Notes: generated by a model not told the origin, from the sequence alone. Counted from the stretch's first letter, positions 10,497 through 19,970 are shown. The stretch: 64,000 bases of DNA from Anaerotignum propionicum DSM 1682 (GCF_001561955.1 NZ_CP014223.1:2790001-2854000); one strand, 5' to 3'. Program-made: numbers and translations.

Positions 10497-11355
10497 ATGC
10501 CTTTAATTCCTCAGGGATTACCTCTTTTTTCTTTTTCTTTGACTTGATTACCTTGATTTCATCTGCGTGATAAAAAGCAATGGTCGGTGGGTCATTTTCT
10601 TTCTTTCTCACTGCCGCTTTTACTTGTTGAAGCAACACATTGGTGGACAGAATTTCTCCTGTTCCTTCCGGTGTGGAAATAATATCCCCAACCTTAGGCA
10701 TTTTTCTGTTTAATTCTTCGTAAACATCCTCTTCATATTTTAAGCAGCACATCAAACGTCCGCAGATGCCGCTGATTTTCGTAGGATTCAAAGAAAGACT
10801 CTGTTCCTTTGCCATTTTAATGGAAACGGGCTGAAAATCACCCAAAAACGTAGCACAGCACAACGTTCTTCCGCAGATGCCAATGCCATTGAGCATTTTT
10901 GCCTCATCACGTACGCCAATTTGGCGCAATTCAATACGGGTACGGAAAGCCGCCGCCAATTCCTTTACCAGCTCTCTGAAATCCACTCTACCATCAGAGG
11001 TAAAGTAAAAAATCAGCTTATTTCGGTCAAAGGTCATCTCAACATCTACCAGCTTCATATCCAAGCCTAAATGGGCAATATGCCCTAAGCAAATTTGAAA
11101 GGCTTCAGCCTCTTTTTTCTCATTATTCTCCACCGTGCGCGCATCATCCTTTGTGGCCTTGCGCAGTACCTTTTTCAGGGGAGGCACAATAGTCTCCTCT
11201 GGCACATGGGTATTTTCTTTGATTACTTGTCCATATTCCACGCCACGGGCAGTTTCCACAATGGCGTAATCTTCTTTGGTTAGTGTCATTCCATCGGGAT
11301 CGAAATAATACATCTTTCCTGCTTTTTTAAATCGAATTCCTACCACTTCTATCAT
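10486..11355 (-). CDS. ricT: PSP1-domain protein RicT (YaaT)
   Basis: 289 residues. In Bacillus, RicT (YaaT) joins RicA and RicF in an [4Fe-4S]-bearing complex that controls RNase Y-dependent mRNA maturation, sporulation and competence. The PSP1 core is present with conserved Cys pairs (CGRTLCCATFLGDF and ISGICGRLMCCLKYE, residues about 160-215), the presumed metal ligands. The C-terminus ends in a Lys-rich tail (KSKKKKKE). It overlaps holB by 4 bases and trmN6 by 11, inside the tmk operon. ricA and ricF homologues are not in this window. Confidence 0.93.
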   Translation of the reverse strand: MIEVVGIRFKKAGKMYYFDPDGMTLTKEDYAIVETARGVEYGQVIKENTHVPEETIVPPLKKVLRKATKDDARTVENNEKKEAEAFQICLGHIAHLGLDMKLVDVEMTFDRNKLIFYFTSDGRVDFRELVKELAAAFRTRIELRQIGVRDEAKMLNGIGICGRTLCCATFLGDFQPVSIKMAKEQSLSLNPTKISGICGRLMCCLKYEEDVYEELNRKMPKVGDIISTPEGTGEILSTNVLLQQVKAAVRKKENDPPTIAFYHADEIKVIKSKKKKKEVIPEELKAYED

Positions 11356-12341
11356 TGGGCTCCATTCTCCTTTAGCTCCATTAGCATAACCTCTATGGTC
11401 AGCCTGAAATTTCCATTCTGTATTAAACGCTCTTTCGCCTTTGTCACAGCCGCCGATTTTTTAGCCAAAATTTCTGTTGGCTCTTTTGCCGCTGAATATA
11501 ATAAATCTTTTTTATCCTTTTGAATAATAAATCGTTCGTCCCTTAAGGACTTTGCCGCCATTAAATCTCGATACCATAACGCGATGATATCTAAAAAACG
11601 GGTATCATTTTTAAATATTTCCCATTCCTTTGCCAAAAGCAATGCCTCTGATAATCGCATAGACTGCAATTGGCTCATTTGTGTTAAAATATCCTCACGC
11701 ATCTGCCGAAAAGCAGTATCCTCTATCAGTTCTAGCGCATGTCCAATTCTGCCCTGAGCATAAGCCGCAAAAAATCCGCCTTCTTCTGGGGCTACCAATT
11801 TTTTGCCGACCAAATATCTATGAATCTCTTCCTCTGAAAGAGGGCTGATTTTCAAAGTAACCATTCTTGATAAAACTGTAGGCAAAAAGGCCTCTGTTTT
11901 TTCCGCCAAAAGCAAAAAAACTACATATTCCGGCGGTTCTTCCAAGGTTTTCAACAATGCATTTTGCGCCTGTACCGTCATAGTATGGGCATGTTGAATG
12001 ATATATATTTTTTTATTATAATGGTAAGGCTTGATATCAACCGTTTCCAATATCTGCCCACGAATTTCATCTACCCCCAGCGTTTTTTTCTGAGAGGTCA
12101 CATAAATAACATCGGGATGATTCCCACTTTCAAATACCCTACAACTCTCACAGGTATCACAAGGCTCATCCTGATTGGTGGCACATAAAAGATATTTTGC
12201 AAAAGTATTTGCAATCATCTTTTTACCTGACCCTGATCCTCCTATAAACAAATAGGCATGGGAGGTTTTTTGATTTTTCACCGCCATGCGCAAATGACTG
12301 AGCAGGCGCTGATTGCCCCAAATTTCCTCGAAGCGATACAA
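11352..12341 (-). CDS. holB: DNA polymerase III subunit delta'
   Basis: 329 residues. Clamp-loader subunit that helps place the beta clamp on DNA. The N-terminus has the AAA+ P-loop-like GGSGSGKK (residues about 34-41), a four-Cys zinc site (LLCATNQDEPCDTCESCR) and the sensor/arginine-finger region (LLKTLEEPPEYVVFLL). It follows darA after about 100 bases and overlaps ricT by 4. The position in tmk-darA-holB-ricT is the conserved Firmicute arrangement; yaaR, often between darA and holB in Bacillus, is missing here. Confidence 0.93.
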   Translation of the reverse strand: MYRFEEIWGNQRLLSHLRMAVKNQKTSHAYLFIGGSGSGKKMIANTFAKYLLCATNQDEPCDTCESCRVFESGNHPDVIYVTSQKKTLGVDEIRGQILETVDIKPYHYNKKIYIIQHAHTMTVQAQNALLKTLEEPPEYVVFLLLAEKTEAFLPTVLSRMVTLKISPLSEEEIHRYLVGKKLVAPEEGGFFAAYAQGRIGHALELIEDTAFRQMREDILTQMSQLQSMRLSEALLLAKEWEIFKNDTRFLDIIALWYRDLMAAKSLRDERFIIQKDKKDLLYSAAKEPTEILAKKSAAVTKAKERLIQNGNFRLTIEVMLMELKENGAQ

Positions 12342-12440
12342 AGCGCCCCCTCCTTTCTTAATACATCAGTTCTTGGATTCTGACTTGAATATCAAAAAAC
12401 AGACTTTTTTCCAGAATGAGATGTATCAAATTCCCAAACA

Positions 12441-12767
12441 TTAAAACTTTTTAAATTGTTCCACATCTACCACAAACACTGTGGCACCGCCAATATTTAC
12501 CTCTATGGGTGCCAAAATAAAGCCATGCATTGCACCGCAAGAAGAAGGCAGAGTGGCATACTGGGTACGGGACTTACTGTTTTCTTCAATAATCCCCATA
12601 GCTTCTTCTACCTTGTCATCCTCAACACCGGTTAAGAGAGTCGTATTTCCGGCTCTTAAAAAGCCGCCCTTTGTTGCCAGTCTTGTTACCTGAAAGTTCG
12701 CTTTATTGAGATTGGAAATAACCTCACCTGCGTCTTCATCTTGAATAATGGCAATAATTAGCTTCAT
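12441..12767 (-). CDS. darA: Cyclic-di-AMP receptor (PII-like)
   Basis: DarA/PstA/YaaQ family, about 108 residues, a PII-like trimer that binds cyclic di-AMP. It begins MKLIIAIIQDEDAGEVI and carries the signature TRLATKGGFLRAGNTTLLTG with the loop Gly and Thr residues of the nucleotide pocket; the C-terminal strand AIVFVV-like segment (GGATVFVVDVEQF) is present. The ATG at 12767 is preceded by GGGAGGAG 6 bases upstream; the longer reading would translate through that ribosome-binding site. It lies between tmk and holB in the conserved operon. The downstream effector is unknown in most species. Confidence 0.94.
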   Translation of the reverse strand: MKLIIAIIQDEDAGEVISNLNKANFQVTRLATKGGFLRAGNTTLLTGVEDDKVEEAMGIIEENSKSRTQYATLPSSCGAMHGFILAPIEVNIGGATVFVVDVEQFKKF

Positions 12768-12854
12768 AGAAACTCCTCCCATCCTATATACTCCATTTGA
12801 CTTGAAACAATATTTGTACGAATAATATTGAACACACGCTAGTAAAAAAGCGCT

Positions 12855-13481
12855 TTAAAAACCAAACAACTTATCTAGCTCAACCTTTATTTGAGAGAAA
12901 ACAGCTTCAATTCCCTCACTTGCATCAATGGGGCAAATACGCTGTCCCTCCAAATTACTTAAGGTTTTGTAACCATTATAAACCCTATGATGGAATTCCT
13001 GCTTTTCCTGCTCCAACCGATCCATCTCATGGTTTTCCTCTGATTTTTTTCTGGAAATCCCCGTTTCCGGAGAAACCTCCAAGAAAAACGTAATGTCCGG
13101 AGAAATCCCCCCCGTTGCAATACGGTTTACCTCAGCAACAATCTCACCCAAGCCGCGGCCGAAGCCCTGATAGGCAATGCTGGAATCTGTAAAACGATCT
13201 GTCAATACATGCTTCCCTTCCTGCAAGTTGGGCAATATGAATTCCTCCAAATGCTGGGCTCTTGCGGCTGCATATAAAAGCATTTCTGTTTTGGCTTTCA
13301 TTTCTTTATGAGAAGGATCCAATAACAATTCTCGTATTTTTTCAGAAATTACAGTTCCCCCTGGTTCTCTGGTTAGTAGAACTTCCTGACTTTTACTTTT
13401 CAAATATGCATCTATTTTTTTAATCTGTGTGGATTTTCCGCTGCCATCGCTTCCCTCCACCGAAATAAAGAATCCTCTCAT
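12855..13481 (-). CDS. tmk: Thymidylate kinase
   Basis: About 208 residues. Phosphorylates dTMP to dTDP. The P-loop VEGSDGSGKSTQI is at the N-terminus, followed by LTREPGGT (DR/E-P-G motif), the DRFTDSSIAYQGFGRGLG substrate loop and a short lid region. The ATG at 13481 has GAGGTG shortly upstream and is preferred over an upstream TTG that would overlap this site. It is the first gene of the tmk-darA-holB-ricT-trmN6-rsmI operon, probably read from the extended -10 element at 13610-13615. Confidence 0.95.
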   Translation of the reverse strand: MRGFFISVEGSDGSGKSTQIKKIDAYLKSKSQEVLLTREPGGTVISEKIRELLLDPSHKEMKAKTEMLLYAAARAQHLEEFILPNLQEGKHVLTDRFTDSSIAYQGFGRGLGEIVAEVNRIATGGISPDITFFLEVSPETGISRKKSEENHEMDRLEQEKQEFHHRVYNGYKTLSNLEGQRICPIDASEGIEAVFSQIKVELDKLFGF

Positions 13482-13914
13482 TTGACACCTCAAAAATCTC
13501 TAAAATTCATCGAAAACATGAAACACCTTTCAAAGAGCAGCATGCTTTAGTCTTTCCAATTACTTTTCAATCTTTTTCAAGGAAAAGAATAGAAAATAAT
13601 TGTTGTTTTATTATACCACAAAACCAAATTTGTGCCTATTTTTTTACTTTGGTAAGACCCGATCATTCTTTATGTCTAAATTTCACTACAAGTTCATAGA
13701 AAAGCTGCATTGAATGGATGTCAACCTCTAACGATGGAAGTTCCACTATCCAATAAGCACTATCCTTCCAATGTGAATTGTTCCCATTTTTCCAATCCAT
13801 TTTGCAATTGTATGATTATTTTGACAACTTTTCAAAAAATTTTCCTTAGACCTATTGCAGCAAAAAGGAACGTCAGCTTTATAATGCCAAACGTTCCCTT
13901 CCCATAAATAGAAC
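13482..13914. other. Intergenic region upstream of tmk
   Basis: Over 400 bases with no credible gene; short open frames here lack ribosome-binding sites and family features. It contains the tmk promoter candidate and the 3' end region of the helicase-loader transcript. Confidence 0.5.
13610..13615 (-). promoter_or_regulatory. Extended -10 element, probable tmk operon promoter
   Basis: Minus strand TGTGGTATAAT: a perfect TATAAT with a TG a few bases upstream. No good -35 hexamer is visible. It lies about 130 bases before tmk. Confidence 0.45.
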
Positions 13915-14913
13915 TTATTTTTTTTGATATTTTTTAATGATACGAATATCATCACCAAAAAACTTCATTTGCTCAAACTCACCAAAAAATCGAGAAGTAA
14001 CACGATCAGAATAATGAGTCATCAATTCTGTTGGACCTAAGTTAGTTGAAATCACAACAGCCCTTTTTGCTAATTTTCTGTCATTTACAATGCGAAAAAG
14101 CTCCGAAGTAGTAAATATTGTGGAAAACTCTGTGCCTAAGTCATCAATAATCAAAAGCTCTGCTTCCAAAAGCTCTTGATCCCACTCCTTCGCCTCCTCC
14201 TCATCGTCCTCTCTATGGAACCTTTGCTCCTCCAGCTTTCTAAATAATTGCCCCGCTGTAAGGTATAAAACGGTATGACCCTTTGCCAATAAATCCTTGG
14301 CTATACAGTTACATAGAAAGGTCTTCCCTAAGCCGGTTCCGCCGTAAATCAAAAGGTTTGCCCCATTGCCAAACTCCTCAACAAACGCCAAAGCTCTTCG
14401 GTAAAGCTTTTCTGCATTTGCTTTCGGAGATATTCCTTCTTCCTTTAACGGTGTGGAGCTATATAAAGAAAAATTGAAGTTATCGAAGTTTTCGACTTTT
14501 ATCATATCCCGCACATTTGACTGGTCATAAAGTTTGTCCATCAACCGTCTTTTCATGCAAAGGCACTGTTCTGTGCCGATATATCCGGTGTCCTTACATT
14601 TGGGACATGCATATTCCATTTCAAGAAGCTGGGGAGTTAAATTGTGGACAGCTAAAATTCGGCTGCGCTCCTCTTCCAAAACCTTTTGCCCCATTTTTAA
14701 CTGATCCATAATATCTTTGACGTCTACCTTGCCTTGCAAAACCATTCTAGCGGTTTTTGTTCCCAACAGTGCCATTTCCTGCTCTATTTCTCCTAAGCGG
14801 GGCAATCTTTCAAAAAGCACAGCCTTTCTCTCCCGCAGCTCCGCCGCCTTTTTCGTACGCAAGCTATCGTACTCCCGTAATATTTCACGAAATATCTGTG
14901 TTCTCGTTGCCAA
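13915..14913 (-). CDS. DnaI/DnaC-type replicative helicase loader (AAA+ ATPase)
   Basis: About 332 residues. Loads the replicative helicase DnaB/DnaC at origins and restart sites. A zinc-binding segment (YACPKCKDTGYIGTEQCLC, near residue 125) precedes the AAA+ core with Walker A LLIYGGTGLGKTFLC (about residue 190), Walker B LLIIDDLGTE and sensor I VVISTNL. The upstream dnaD gene's stop is at 14928; the TTG at 14913 has AGGAGG 8 bases upstream, whereas the ATG at 14934 overlaps the dnaD stop without its own site, so I prefer TTG. The pair dnaD-dnaI is typical of Clostridia. Confidence 0.88.
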   Translation of the reverse strand: MATRTQIFREILREYDSLRTKKAAELRERKAVLFERLPRLGEIEQEMALLGTKTARMVLQGKVDVKDIMDQLKMGQKVLEEERSRILAVHNLTPQLLEMEYACPKCKDTGYIGTEQCLCMKRRLMDKLYDQSNVRDMIKVENFDNFNFSLYSSTPLKEEGISPKANAEKLYRRALAFVEEFGNGANLLIYGGTGLGKTFLCNCIAKDLLAKGHTVLYLTAGQLFRKLEEQRFHREDDEEEAKEWDQELLEAELLIIDDLGTEFSTIFTTSELFRIVNDRKLAKRAVVISTNLGPTELMTHYSDRVTSRFFGEFEQMKFFGDDIRIIKKYQKK

Positions 14914-14927
14914 AGCGCCCGCCTCCT

Positions 14928-15854
14928 TTACCATTTATCTCTTTCTTCTCGCTGTAGCTTCTCTAATTTTTCAAAATCCCATTGCCTCTGGGGATAATTG
15001 ATAAACCGATTTTGCTTAGGCTGTGTAGCCACAACCTTTGGCTCGCCAGTTCTTACCGTCTTTTTTGCGGCAAAAGCCCGATCCAAAGTCTCTATATCAG
15101 CAGGGGTTTTCACTCCTGCATCTTTCCATTTTTTTAAAATGCTATCGGCATAAGCAAAACTCACTTTTCCCGTCTGCATGACCGTTCTTTCGCAAGCCAC
15201 CTTAATGACATCAATGGACATCTCATACTCTCTCAACCATTTTTTCATATAGGTCTCTTCACCTTCCACAGGCATTCTGCCGCTTTGCCCAAAGGCACGC
15301 ATAATGGTATGAAAGCTTGTTTTTCTCATTTCTATGTATTCAACTGCCTTGTCCACAGTTTGGATCCCCTCTTCTGCCCAAGCCATAGCCACTTTTTCCA
15401 CATAGCGCATTCCCTTAAATCCATCGGAAACACAGTAGGAAAGCAACACCTCAATTAAATCTATTGAGAACCCAAGCCAATCATACAAACCAAATATCAT
15501 ACTGATATCCTGCTGGGTTAACGGCTTGCCTAATTTGCGCTGAGCCGTTTGCAACAGGGCTTTCATTTCACCATGTTTCATATATTCGGATAACTCTGCC
15601 ATGCTATATTCAGGCTTTTGCTCCATAAAAACCCTTGTGGAAACCTGTTCAACTGGTTTTGTTCGTTCTCGTTCCTGCCAATATTGCCAAGCCCGAACCA
15701 CATCACTTTCCAAAACATTCAGCCTTTGGGCAATGGTTGCCGCATCAGCATCCTCCAAGGCTTTTGTCATCAGATAGACAGAAACATACAGCGGGGGCGC
15801 CAAAGGCAGTTCTTTTTCAATAAATTCACTTGAGATACAAATTTCCCGCGCCAT
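14928..15854 (-). CDS. DnaD-domain replication initiation protein
   Basis: 308 residues. DnaD/DnaB-type primosomal protein that remodels DNA and recruits the helicase loader. The N-terminal part resembles a winged-helix (ADAATIAQRLNVLESDVVRAWQYW); two helical DnaD/DnaB_2 segments follow (about residues 85-150 and 180-255) with the YxxxxxG-type motif in LGFSIDLIEVLLSYCVSDG. The C-terminus is basic and ends FEKLEKLQREERDKW. GAGGAGG stands 7 bases before the ATG. It overlaps the loader gene region, consistent with a two-gene operon. Confidence 0.87.
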   Translation of the reverse strand: MAREICISSEFIEKELPLAPPLYVSVYLMTKALEDADAATIAQRLNVLESDVVRAWQYWQERERTKPVEQVSTRVFMEQKPEYSMAELSEYMKHGEMKALLQTAQRKLGKPLTQQDISMIFGLYDWLGFSIDLIEVLLSYCVSDGFKGMRYVEKVAMAWAEEGIQTVDKAVEYIEMRKTSFHTIMRAFGQSGRMPVEGEETYMKKWLREYEMSIDVIKVACERTVMQTGKVSFAYADSILKKWKDAGVKTPADIETLDRAFAAKKTVRTGEPKVVATQPKQNRFINYPQRQWDFEKLEKLQREERDKW

Positions 15855-15911
15855 TCGCAGCCTCCTCTCTATCCTGATATTTTCGTACCTTTTAGTATAT
15901 CATAGCTTGCC

Positions 15912-15960
15912 AGTTAAGAAAAGACTGCCATCGACAAAATGCGTCTATGGACAGCCTTTT
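15912..15960 (-). terminator. Probable terminator after the tagO-like gene
   Basis: Minus-strand imperfect stem GGCTGTCCAT / ATGGCAGTC followed by TTTTCTT; on the other strand the same stem is followed by seven T. It lies directly after the stop of the gene at 15962. Confidence 0.5.
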
Positions 15961-15961
15961 T

Positions 15962-16999
15962 TTATTTACTCTTATGTTTTATGTGAACATTAAAATAATA
16001 AATAATAAAGCTTAACAAAATGACAGTGAGCAATACCACCACTATAATTCTTGAATCCTTAAAAGAAATAAAAATTGCCAAACACCCTAAACAAAAGCTG
16101 ATTGCATACAAAATCAACACCGCCTGCTTTTGAGAAAATCCACGGTCAATAAGACGATGATGCAAATGCCCTCGATCAGGCTGCATAATGGACTGATGCT
16201 TCGCCATTCTGCGCAGCATGGCAAAAATTGTATCAAATACAGGCAGCCCAAGGCACAAAACACTGACACTTACTGCCAAAAGAGCATATCCCTTAAACAC
16301 ACCAAGAATACTGGTTACAGATAAAACAAACCCAAGGAATGTAGAACCCGTATCCCCCATGAAAATTTCCGCCGGATTAAAGTTTCTGGGCAAAAATCCT
16401 AGGCAAGCACCTGCCAAGGCAGCAGTTAAAACCACGGCAGTATTACTTCCTGTCATAATGCACAGAACCATAAGGCTTAAAGCGGCAATAGAGGATACCC
16501 CTGCCGCTAGACCATCTAAACCGTCAATTAAATTCACCGCATTGGTTACCCCTACAATCCAAACTAGGGTAATGGGAATGCTGAATTTCTGCAAAGCTGC
16601 GGTTACAGGCCAAAGCACCACATTAATTTGTATTCCGGAGAAAATGACAATCAGTGCCGCCACAATCTGTACACAGAATTTTAGCTTCGCAGGCAAATTT
16701 TTCATATCATCCAAAACACCTAGAGCCGCAATCAACAGTGCTCCGCTCAAAAAGCCAATAAACTGTTTGGTGCTCATACCTTTGTCAAAAAAGAAAACCA
16801 TCAAAACAGTCACGGTAAAGCCCAATACAATGGCTACACCACCCATTCTGGGCATAGGCTTTTTATGAACACCTCTGTCCTTTGGATAATCGATGGCGCC
16901 GCATTTTATGGAAATCCATTTAGCAAAGGGGGTTGCAACCAGTGTAATCGCAAAGGCACTAGCGAAAGCCGCTATATATAATAACCAATTATGTTGCAT
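15962..16999 (-). CDS. Undecaprenyl-phosphate GlcNAc-1-phosphate transferase (TagO/WecA/MraY family)
   Basis: 345 residues, about ten membrane helices. Transfers a sugar-1-phosphate from a UDP-sugar to undecaprenyl phosphate, the first lipid step of wall teichoic acid or other surface glycans. Family motifs: DYPKDRGVHKKPMPRMGG (residues about 37-54), GVLDDMKNLPAK with the catalytic Asp pair, TNAVNLIDGLDGLAAG, FMGDTGSTFLGF and a C-terminal DRGHLHHRLIDRG histidine motif. It is WecA/TagO-like rather than MraY proper. It lies 125 bases downstream of upp with a structured leader in between. The acceptor polymer cannot be told from the sequence. Confidence 0.9.
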   Translation of the reverse strand: MQHNWLLYIAAFASAFAITLVATPFAKWISIKCGAIDYPKDRGVHKKPMPRMGGVAIVLGFTVTVLMVFFFDKGMSTKQFIGFLSGALLIAALGVLDDMKNLPAKLKFCVQIVAALIVIFSGIQINVVLWPVTAALQKFSIPITLVWIVGVTNAVNLIDGLDGLAAGVSSIAALSLMVLCIMTGSNTAVVLTAALAGACLGFLPRNFNPAEIFMGDTGSTFLGFVLSVTSILGVFKGYALLAVSVSVLCLGLPVFDTIFAMLRRMAKHQSIMQPDRGHLHHRLIDRGFSQKQAVLILYAISFCLGCLAIFISFKDSRIIVVVLLTVILLSFIIYYFNVHIKHKSK

Positions 17000-17048
17000 T
17001 CAAAAATCCTCTCCTAACAGTGGGGGGAAACTCCCTATACAGGAAAAT

Positions 17049-17110
17049 GGGGATAGTCGTGTCTCAGTCTGCCAAGCAGTTCTCGCCTCTAAAAAAGGAG
17101 GCATATCCCC
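17049..17110 (-). ncRNA. Structured leader candidate between upp and the tagO-like gene
   Basis: Minus-strand RNA could close a 7-bp outer stem (GGGGATA with TATCCCC) around two inner hairpins, GCCTC/GAGGC and CTGC/GCAG, giving a three-way junction. A further hairpin GGGAG/CTCCC-type segment follows before the ribosome-binding site of the tagO-like gene. I do not recognise a known riboswitch class. Confidence 0.35.
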
Positions 17111-17123
17111 TTAACTTTACGAT

Positions 17124-17750
17124 TTATTTTGTTCCGAATATTCTGTCGCCTGCATCACCCAAGCCGGGAACAATATACCCATGATCATTCAACATTCCGT
17201 CATACGCCGCCGCATAAATATCAACATCAGGGTGAGTCTCCTGAATTTTTTTAACACCGTCGGGAGCAGCAAGAATGCAAAGCATAACAATGTTCTTAAC
17301 GCCTCTGTCCTTCAAAAATCCGATTGCCGCCTCTGCGGTACCACCTGTTGCCAGCATAGGGTCAGTTAAGAATACAATTCTTTCTTCAACATCGCTGGGA
17401 AGCTTGCAGTAATATTCCACAGGGTTTAAAGTTTCAGGATCACGATACAAACCAATGTGACCGATTTTCGCAGTAGGCATCAAATTGATAAGCCCGTCTG
17501 TCATACCAATTCCAGCTCTCAAAATTGGCACAATGGCCAGTTTTGCATCAATCACACGACATTGCGCCATAGCCACAGGTGTTTCTACCTCAATGTCTGC
17601 CAAAGGCAACTCTCTTGTTGCTTCGTAGCATAAAAGCATTGCTACCTCTCCGATTATTTCACGGAATTCCTTTGAACCGGTTTCTTTGTTTCTCAGCATC
17701 GCCATTTTGCTTTGAATCATGGGGTGTTCAGATACGAACAGTTTACTCAT
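17124..17750 (-). CDS. upp: Uracil phosphoribosyltransferase
   Basis: 208 residues, the family length. Converts uracil and PRPP to UMP (pyrimidine salvage). Motifs: [18 protein letters not shown], the PRPP loop [12 protein letters not shown] and the uracil-binding [18 protein letters not shown]-terminus. I set the start at the ATG at 17750 because GAAGGAAC precedes it and the protein then begins [16 protein letters not shown] as in homologues; a longer reading overlaps rpiB. It follows rpiB and ywlC-like in one leftward transcription unit. A uracil permease gene lies elsewhere in this window (49650-50906). Confidence 0.96.
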   Translation of the reverse strand: MSKLFVSEHPMIQSKMAMLRNKETGSKEFREIIGEVAMLLCYEATRELPLADIEVETPVAMAQCRVIDAKLAIVPILRAGIGMTDGLINLMPTAKIGHIGLYRDPETLNPVEYYCKLPSDVEERIVFLTDPMLATGGTAEAAIGFLKDRGVKNIVMLCILAAPDGVKKIQETHPDVDIYAAAYDGMLNDHGYIVPGLGDAGDRIFGTK

Positions 17751-17781
17751 TTTCGTTCCTTCTTTCTTGTCAGTCTCTTCT

Positions 17782-18219
17782 TCAGTCTTCAATTTGTTTA
17801 ATTCTTCTTATATGACGTTCATCATTGGAAAACGGCGTCTCCAAAAAAGCCTTCACAATTTCCAAAGCCAGTCCCGCACCGGTTACTCTAGCGCCCAAAG
17901 CAAGAATATTGGCATCATTATGCTCTCTTGTTGCTTTTGCGGAAAAAACATCACCACATAGGGCAGCGCGAATTCCTTTTACTTTGTTTGCAGCAATAGA
18001 AATACCAATCCCTGTTCCACAAATTAATATACCTTGTTCGCACTCGCCATCAGCAACTGCATGGGCTACCAGCTTGCCGAACTCAGGATAGTCCACGGAT
18101 TCCTCAGAAAAGGTTCCGAAATTTTTATAAGGAATTTTGTTATCTTCCAAATATTTAATTACCTCTGCCATCAACGGAAAACCGCCATGGTCACAACCTA
18201 ATGCTAACATCCTGCTCAC
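17782..18219 (-). CDS. rpiB: Ribose-5-phosphate isomerase B
   Basis: 145 residues. Interconverts ribose-5-phosphate and ribulose-5-phosphate (non-oxidative pentose phosphate pathway), supplying PRPP for the neighbouring upp. LacA/RpiB motifs: [18 protein letters not shown] at the N-terminus, the catalytic Cys in [17 protein letters not shown] and the [14 protein letters not shown] loop. The start may be the first ATG or that of MLALGCDH three codons later. It lies between the threonylcarbamoyl-AMP synthase gene and upp. Confidence 0.95.
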   Translation of the reverse strand: MSRMLALGCDHGGFPLMAEVIKYLEDNKIPYKNFGTFSEESVDYPEFGKLVAHAVADGECEQGILICGTGIGISIAANKVKGIRAALCGDVFSAKATREHNDANILALGARVTGAGLALEIVKAFLETPFSNDERHIRRIKQIED

Positions 18220-18230
18220 TCCCTATTTTT

Positions 18231-19286
18231 TTATTCTGCGTCAATTCGGCTGTAGCCTGCCGCCTTATTCAAGCGGTTCATAATGGCCAAGCCTTCTCCC
18301 TCCTCAGGGAACACCTCGGAATAAACCGTATCAACTCCAAGAAAATCAAATTTTCGTAAAACCCTAAATAGGTTTGCACCAATCTCCTCGGGCTTCTCCC
18401 TCTTTCCAAGAGAGAGCACCGCATCAGCCTGATAGAAACTTTTTGTTTCTTCTGTGGCCATAACCCCTGTCTTTTTGCCCTGCTCACCATCAGCGGCACA
18501 AAGCTGGTTAATCTTGCAAATCACAGCCTTTGTATCCCCTTTTACTAAGGTTACCTTTGCAACAGGAGAATAATGTGTATATTTCATTCCTGGGGCTTTC
18601 GGCCGCAAATCATCCGAAGGCTTTGATAAAATAGCGGGGTCAATCAGAACCTGATCCACCACCGTTTCCATCATTTCCTTCGTAATGGCACCAGGGCGTA
18701 AAATAATAGGGATCTCTCCCGATACATCAACAATGGTAGACTCCAGACCCCATTCAGCCGCACCACCATCTACAATCATATCAATTTTACCGGATAAATC
18801 AAAGGCTACATGAGACGCCCTTGTGGGACTGGGTTTCCCTGATGAATTTGCACTTGGCCCAGCAATAGGCAAGCCTGATGCACGAATGATTGCCATGGCA
18901 ACAGGGTGGGATGGGAAGCGTACTGCAACCGTATCCAAACCGCCTGTGGTGGTCAAAGGGACAATATCGGATTTCGGAAAAATCATGGTAAGAGGACCCG
19001 GCCAAAAAGCATCCATCAGCTTTTGCGCCTCCGGGGGAATTTCCCGTACAATGGGACGCAACTCACTGATTTGGGAAATATGCAAAATCAAGGGGTTGTC
19101 CGATGGACGCCCCTTGGCAAAATATATTTTTTTACAAGCCTCGCTATCCAGCCCATTTCCACCCAAGCCATAAACCGTTTCAGTAGGAAAGGCCACAAGT
19201 CCGCCTTCTCGCAAAACACGGGCGGCTTCCTCAACTAAGTCAGCTTCTGGGTTTTCTGTGCTGATTTTAATCAGTCTTGTTTCCAT
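18231..19286 (-). CDS. Threonylcarbamoyl-AMP synthase (Sua5/YwlC)
   Basis: About 351 residues. Makes threonylcarbamoyl-AMP from Thr, bicarbonate and ATP for the t6A37 modification of tRNA. The YrdC-like catalytic domain covers about residues 1-200 (GLVAFPTETVYGLGGNG, KGRPSDNPLILHI, SANSSGKPSPTRASHV) and a Sua5 C-terminal domain follows, so this is the long two-domain type. I placed the start at the ATG of METRLIKI at 19286, three bases beyond the stop of the upstream SEC-C gene, with GTGGGG upstream. It is followed closely by rpiB and upp. Confidence 0.95.
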   Translation of the reverse strand: METRLIKISTENPEADLVEEAARVLREGGLVAFPTETVYGLGGNGLDSEACKKIYFAKGRPSDNPLILHISQISELRPIVREIPPEAQKLMDAFWPGPLTMIFPKSDIVPLTTTGGLDTVAVRFPSHPVAMAIIRASGLPIAGPSANSSGKPSPTRASHVAFDLSGKIDMIVDGGAAEWGLESTIVDVSGEIPIILRPGAITKEMMETVVDQVLIDPAILSKPSDDLRPKAPGMKYTHYSPVAKVTLVKGDTKAVICKINQLCAADGEQGKKTGVMATEETKSFYQADAVLSLGKREKPEEIGANLFRVLRKFDFLGVDTVYSEVFPEEGEGLAIMNRLNKAAGYSRIDAE

Positions 19287-19288
19287 TT

Positions 19289-19789
19289 TTATTGGTTTGC
19301 CCCACAGCATTTTTTGTATTTTTTGCCGCTTCCGCAAGGGCAGGGATCGTTGCGTCCGATTTTCTCTCCTTTGATTACTGTACGGGAATTTTTCTGTTCC
19401 AACATCATTTTCTTACGTGCTTCACTATCAAAAATTCCATTCCACTGTGGCAGATTGTAAAGATGCTCTGCCTTATATTCAACCATTTTCTTGTAAAGCT
19501 TTTCAAAATCAATCTGCAAAGAAATCTGAGAAGCCTCTGTCAAATCTTCCATTTCATATTTTTCGGGCAGGGCTTCGTTAATGCCGTCCACAAAAGCCAC
19601 AATTTCTTCTGTGCTCATATTGAAACGAGCCGCCAATTCTGCAACGGTACCTTCTAAGGATTTTACCTTTTCACCGATAATATATTCATAAATACGCTGT
19701 TCTTTTGGCAAATAACTATCCCAAACCGCATCCACACTTCTGCCCTCTTGAGAAAATGCCTTTTCCATCCAGCTTTCATATAAACTCAT
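19289..19789 (-). CDS. SEC-C zinc-motif protein of unknown role
   Basis: 166 residues. Mostly helical with a C-terminal SEC-C metal-binding motif ([21 protein letters not shown]), the zinc module first seen at the end of SecA and in UPF0225/YecA-type proteins. The rest ([14 protein letters not shown] and the [22 protein letters not shown] segment) resembles no family I can name. It sits directly upstream of the threonylcarbamoyl-AMP synthase gene and is probably co-transcribed. Zinc binding is a family inference; the cellular role is unknown. Confidence 0.8.
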   Translation of the reverse strand: MSLYESWMEKAFSQEGRSVDAVWDSYLPKEQRIYEYIIGEKVKSLEGTVAELAARFNMSTEEIVAFVDGINEALPEKYEMEDLTEASQISLQIDFEKLYKKMVEYKAEHLYNLPQWNGIFDSEARKKMMLEQKNSRTVIKGEKIGRNDPCPCGSGKKYKKCCGANQ

Positions 19790-19970
19790 TTTTTTCTCTC
19801 TCCTTTAATTCTATATCTTTATCGAGAAATACGTTACAAAAATACAAACAACACTCTCTTTTTATCAACGAAAGAGAACTATTTTGTTACAGATTTCTCC
19901 ACTCTTTGCAATGATAATATAATTCTTGTCTGATTGCAACAAAAAATCAAAATTACCTGAATAATCCGTA

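Noticed and set aside
13746-13958. Small 70-codon minus-strand frame overlapping the helicase-loader end
   Set aside because: No ribosome-binding site, low-complexity composition and overlap with a well-supported gene.
16218-16868. Plus-strand 216-codon frame inside the tagO-like gene
   Set aside because: Antisense shadow of a membrane-protein gene whose motifs are complete on the other strand.
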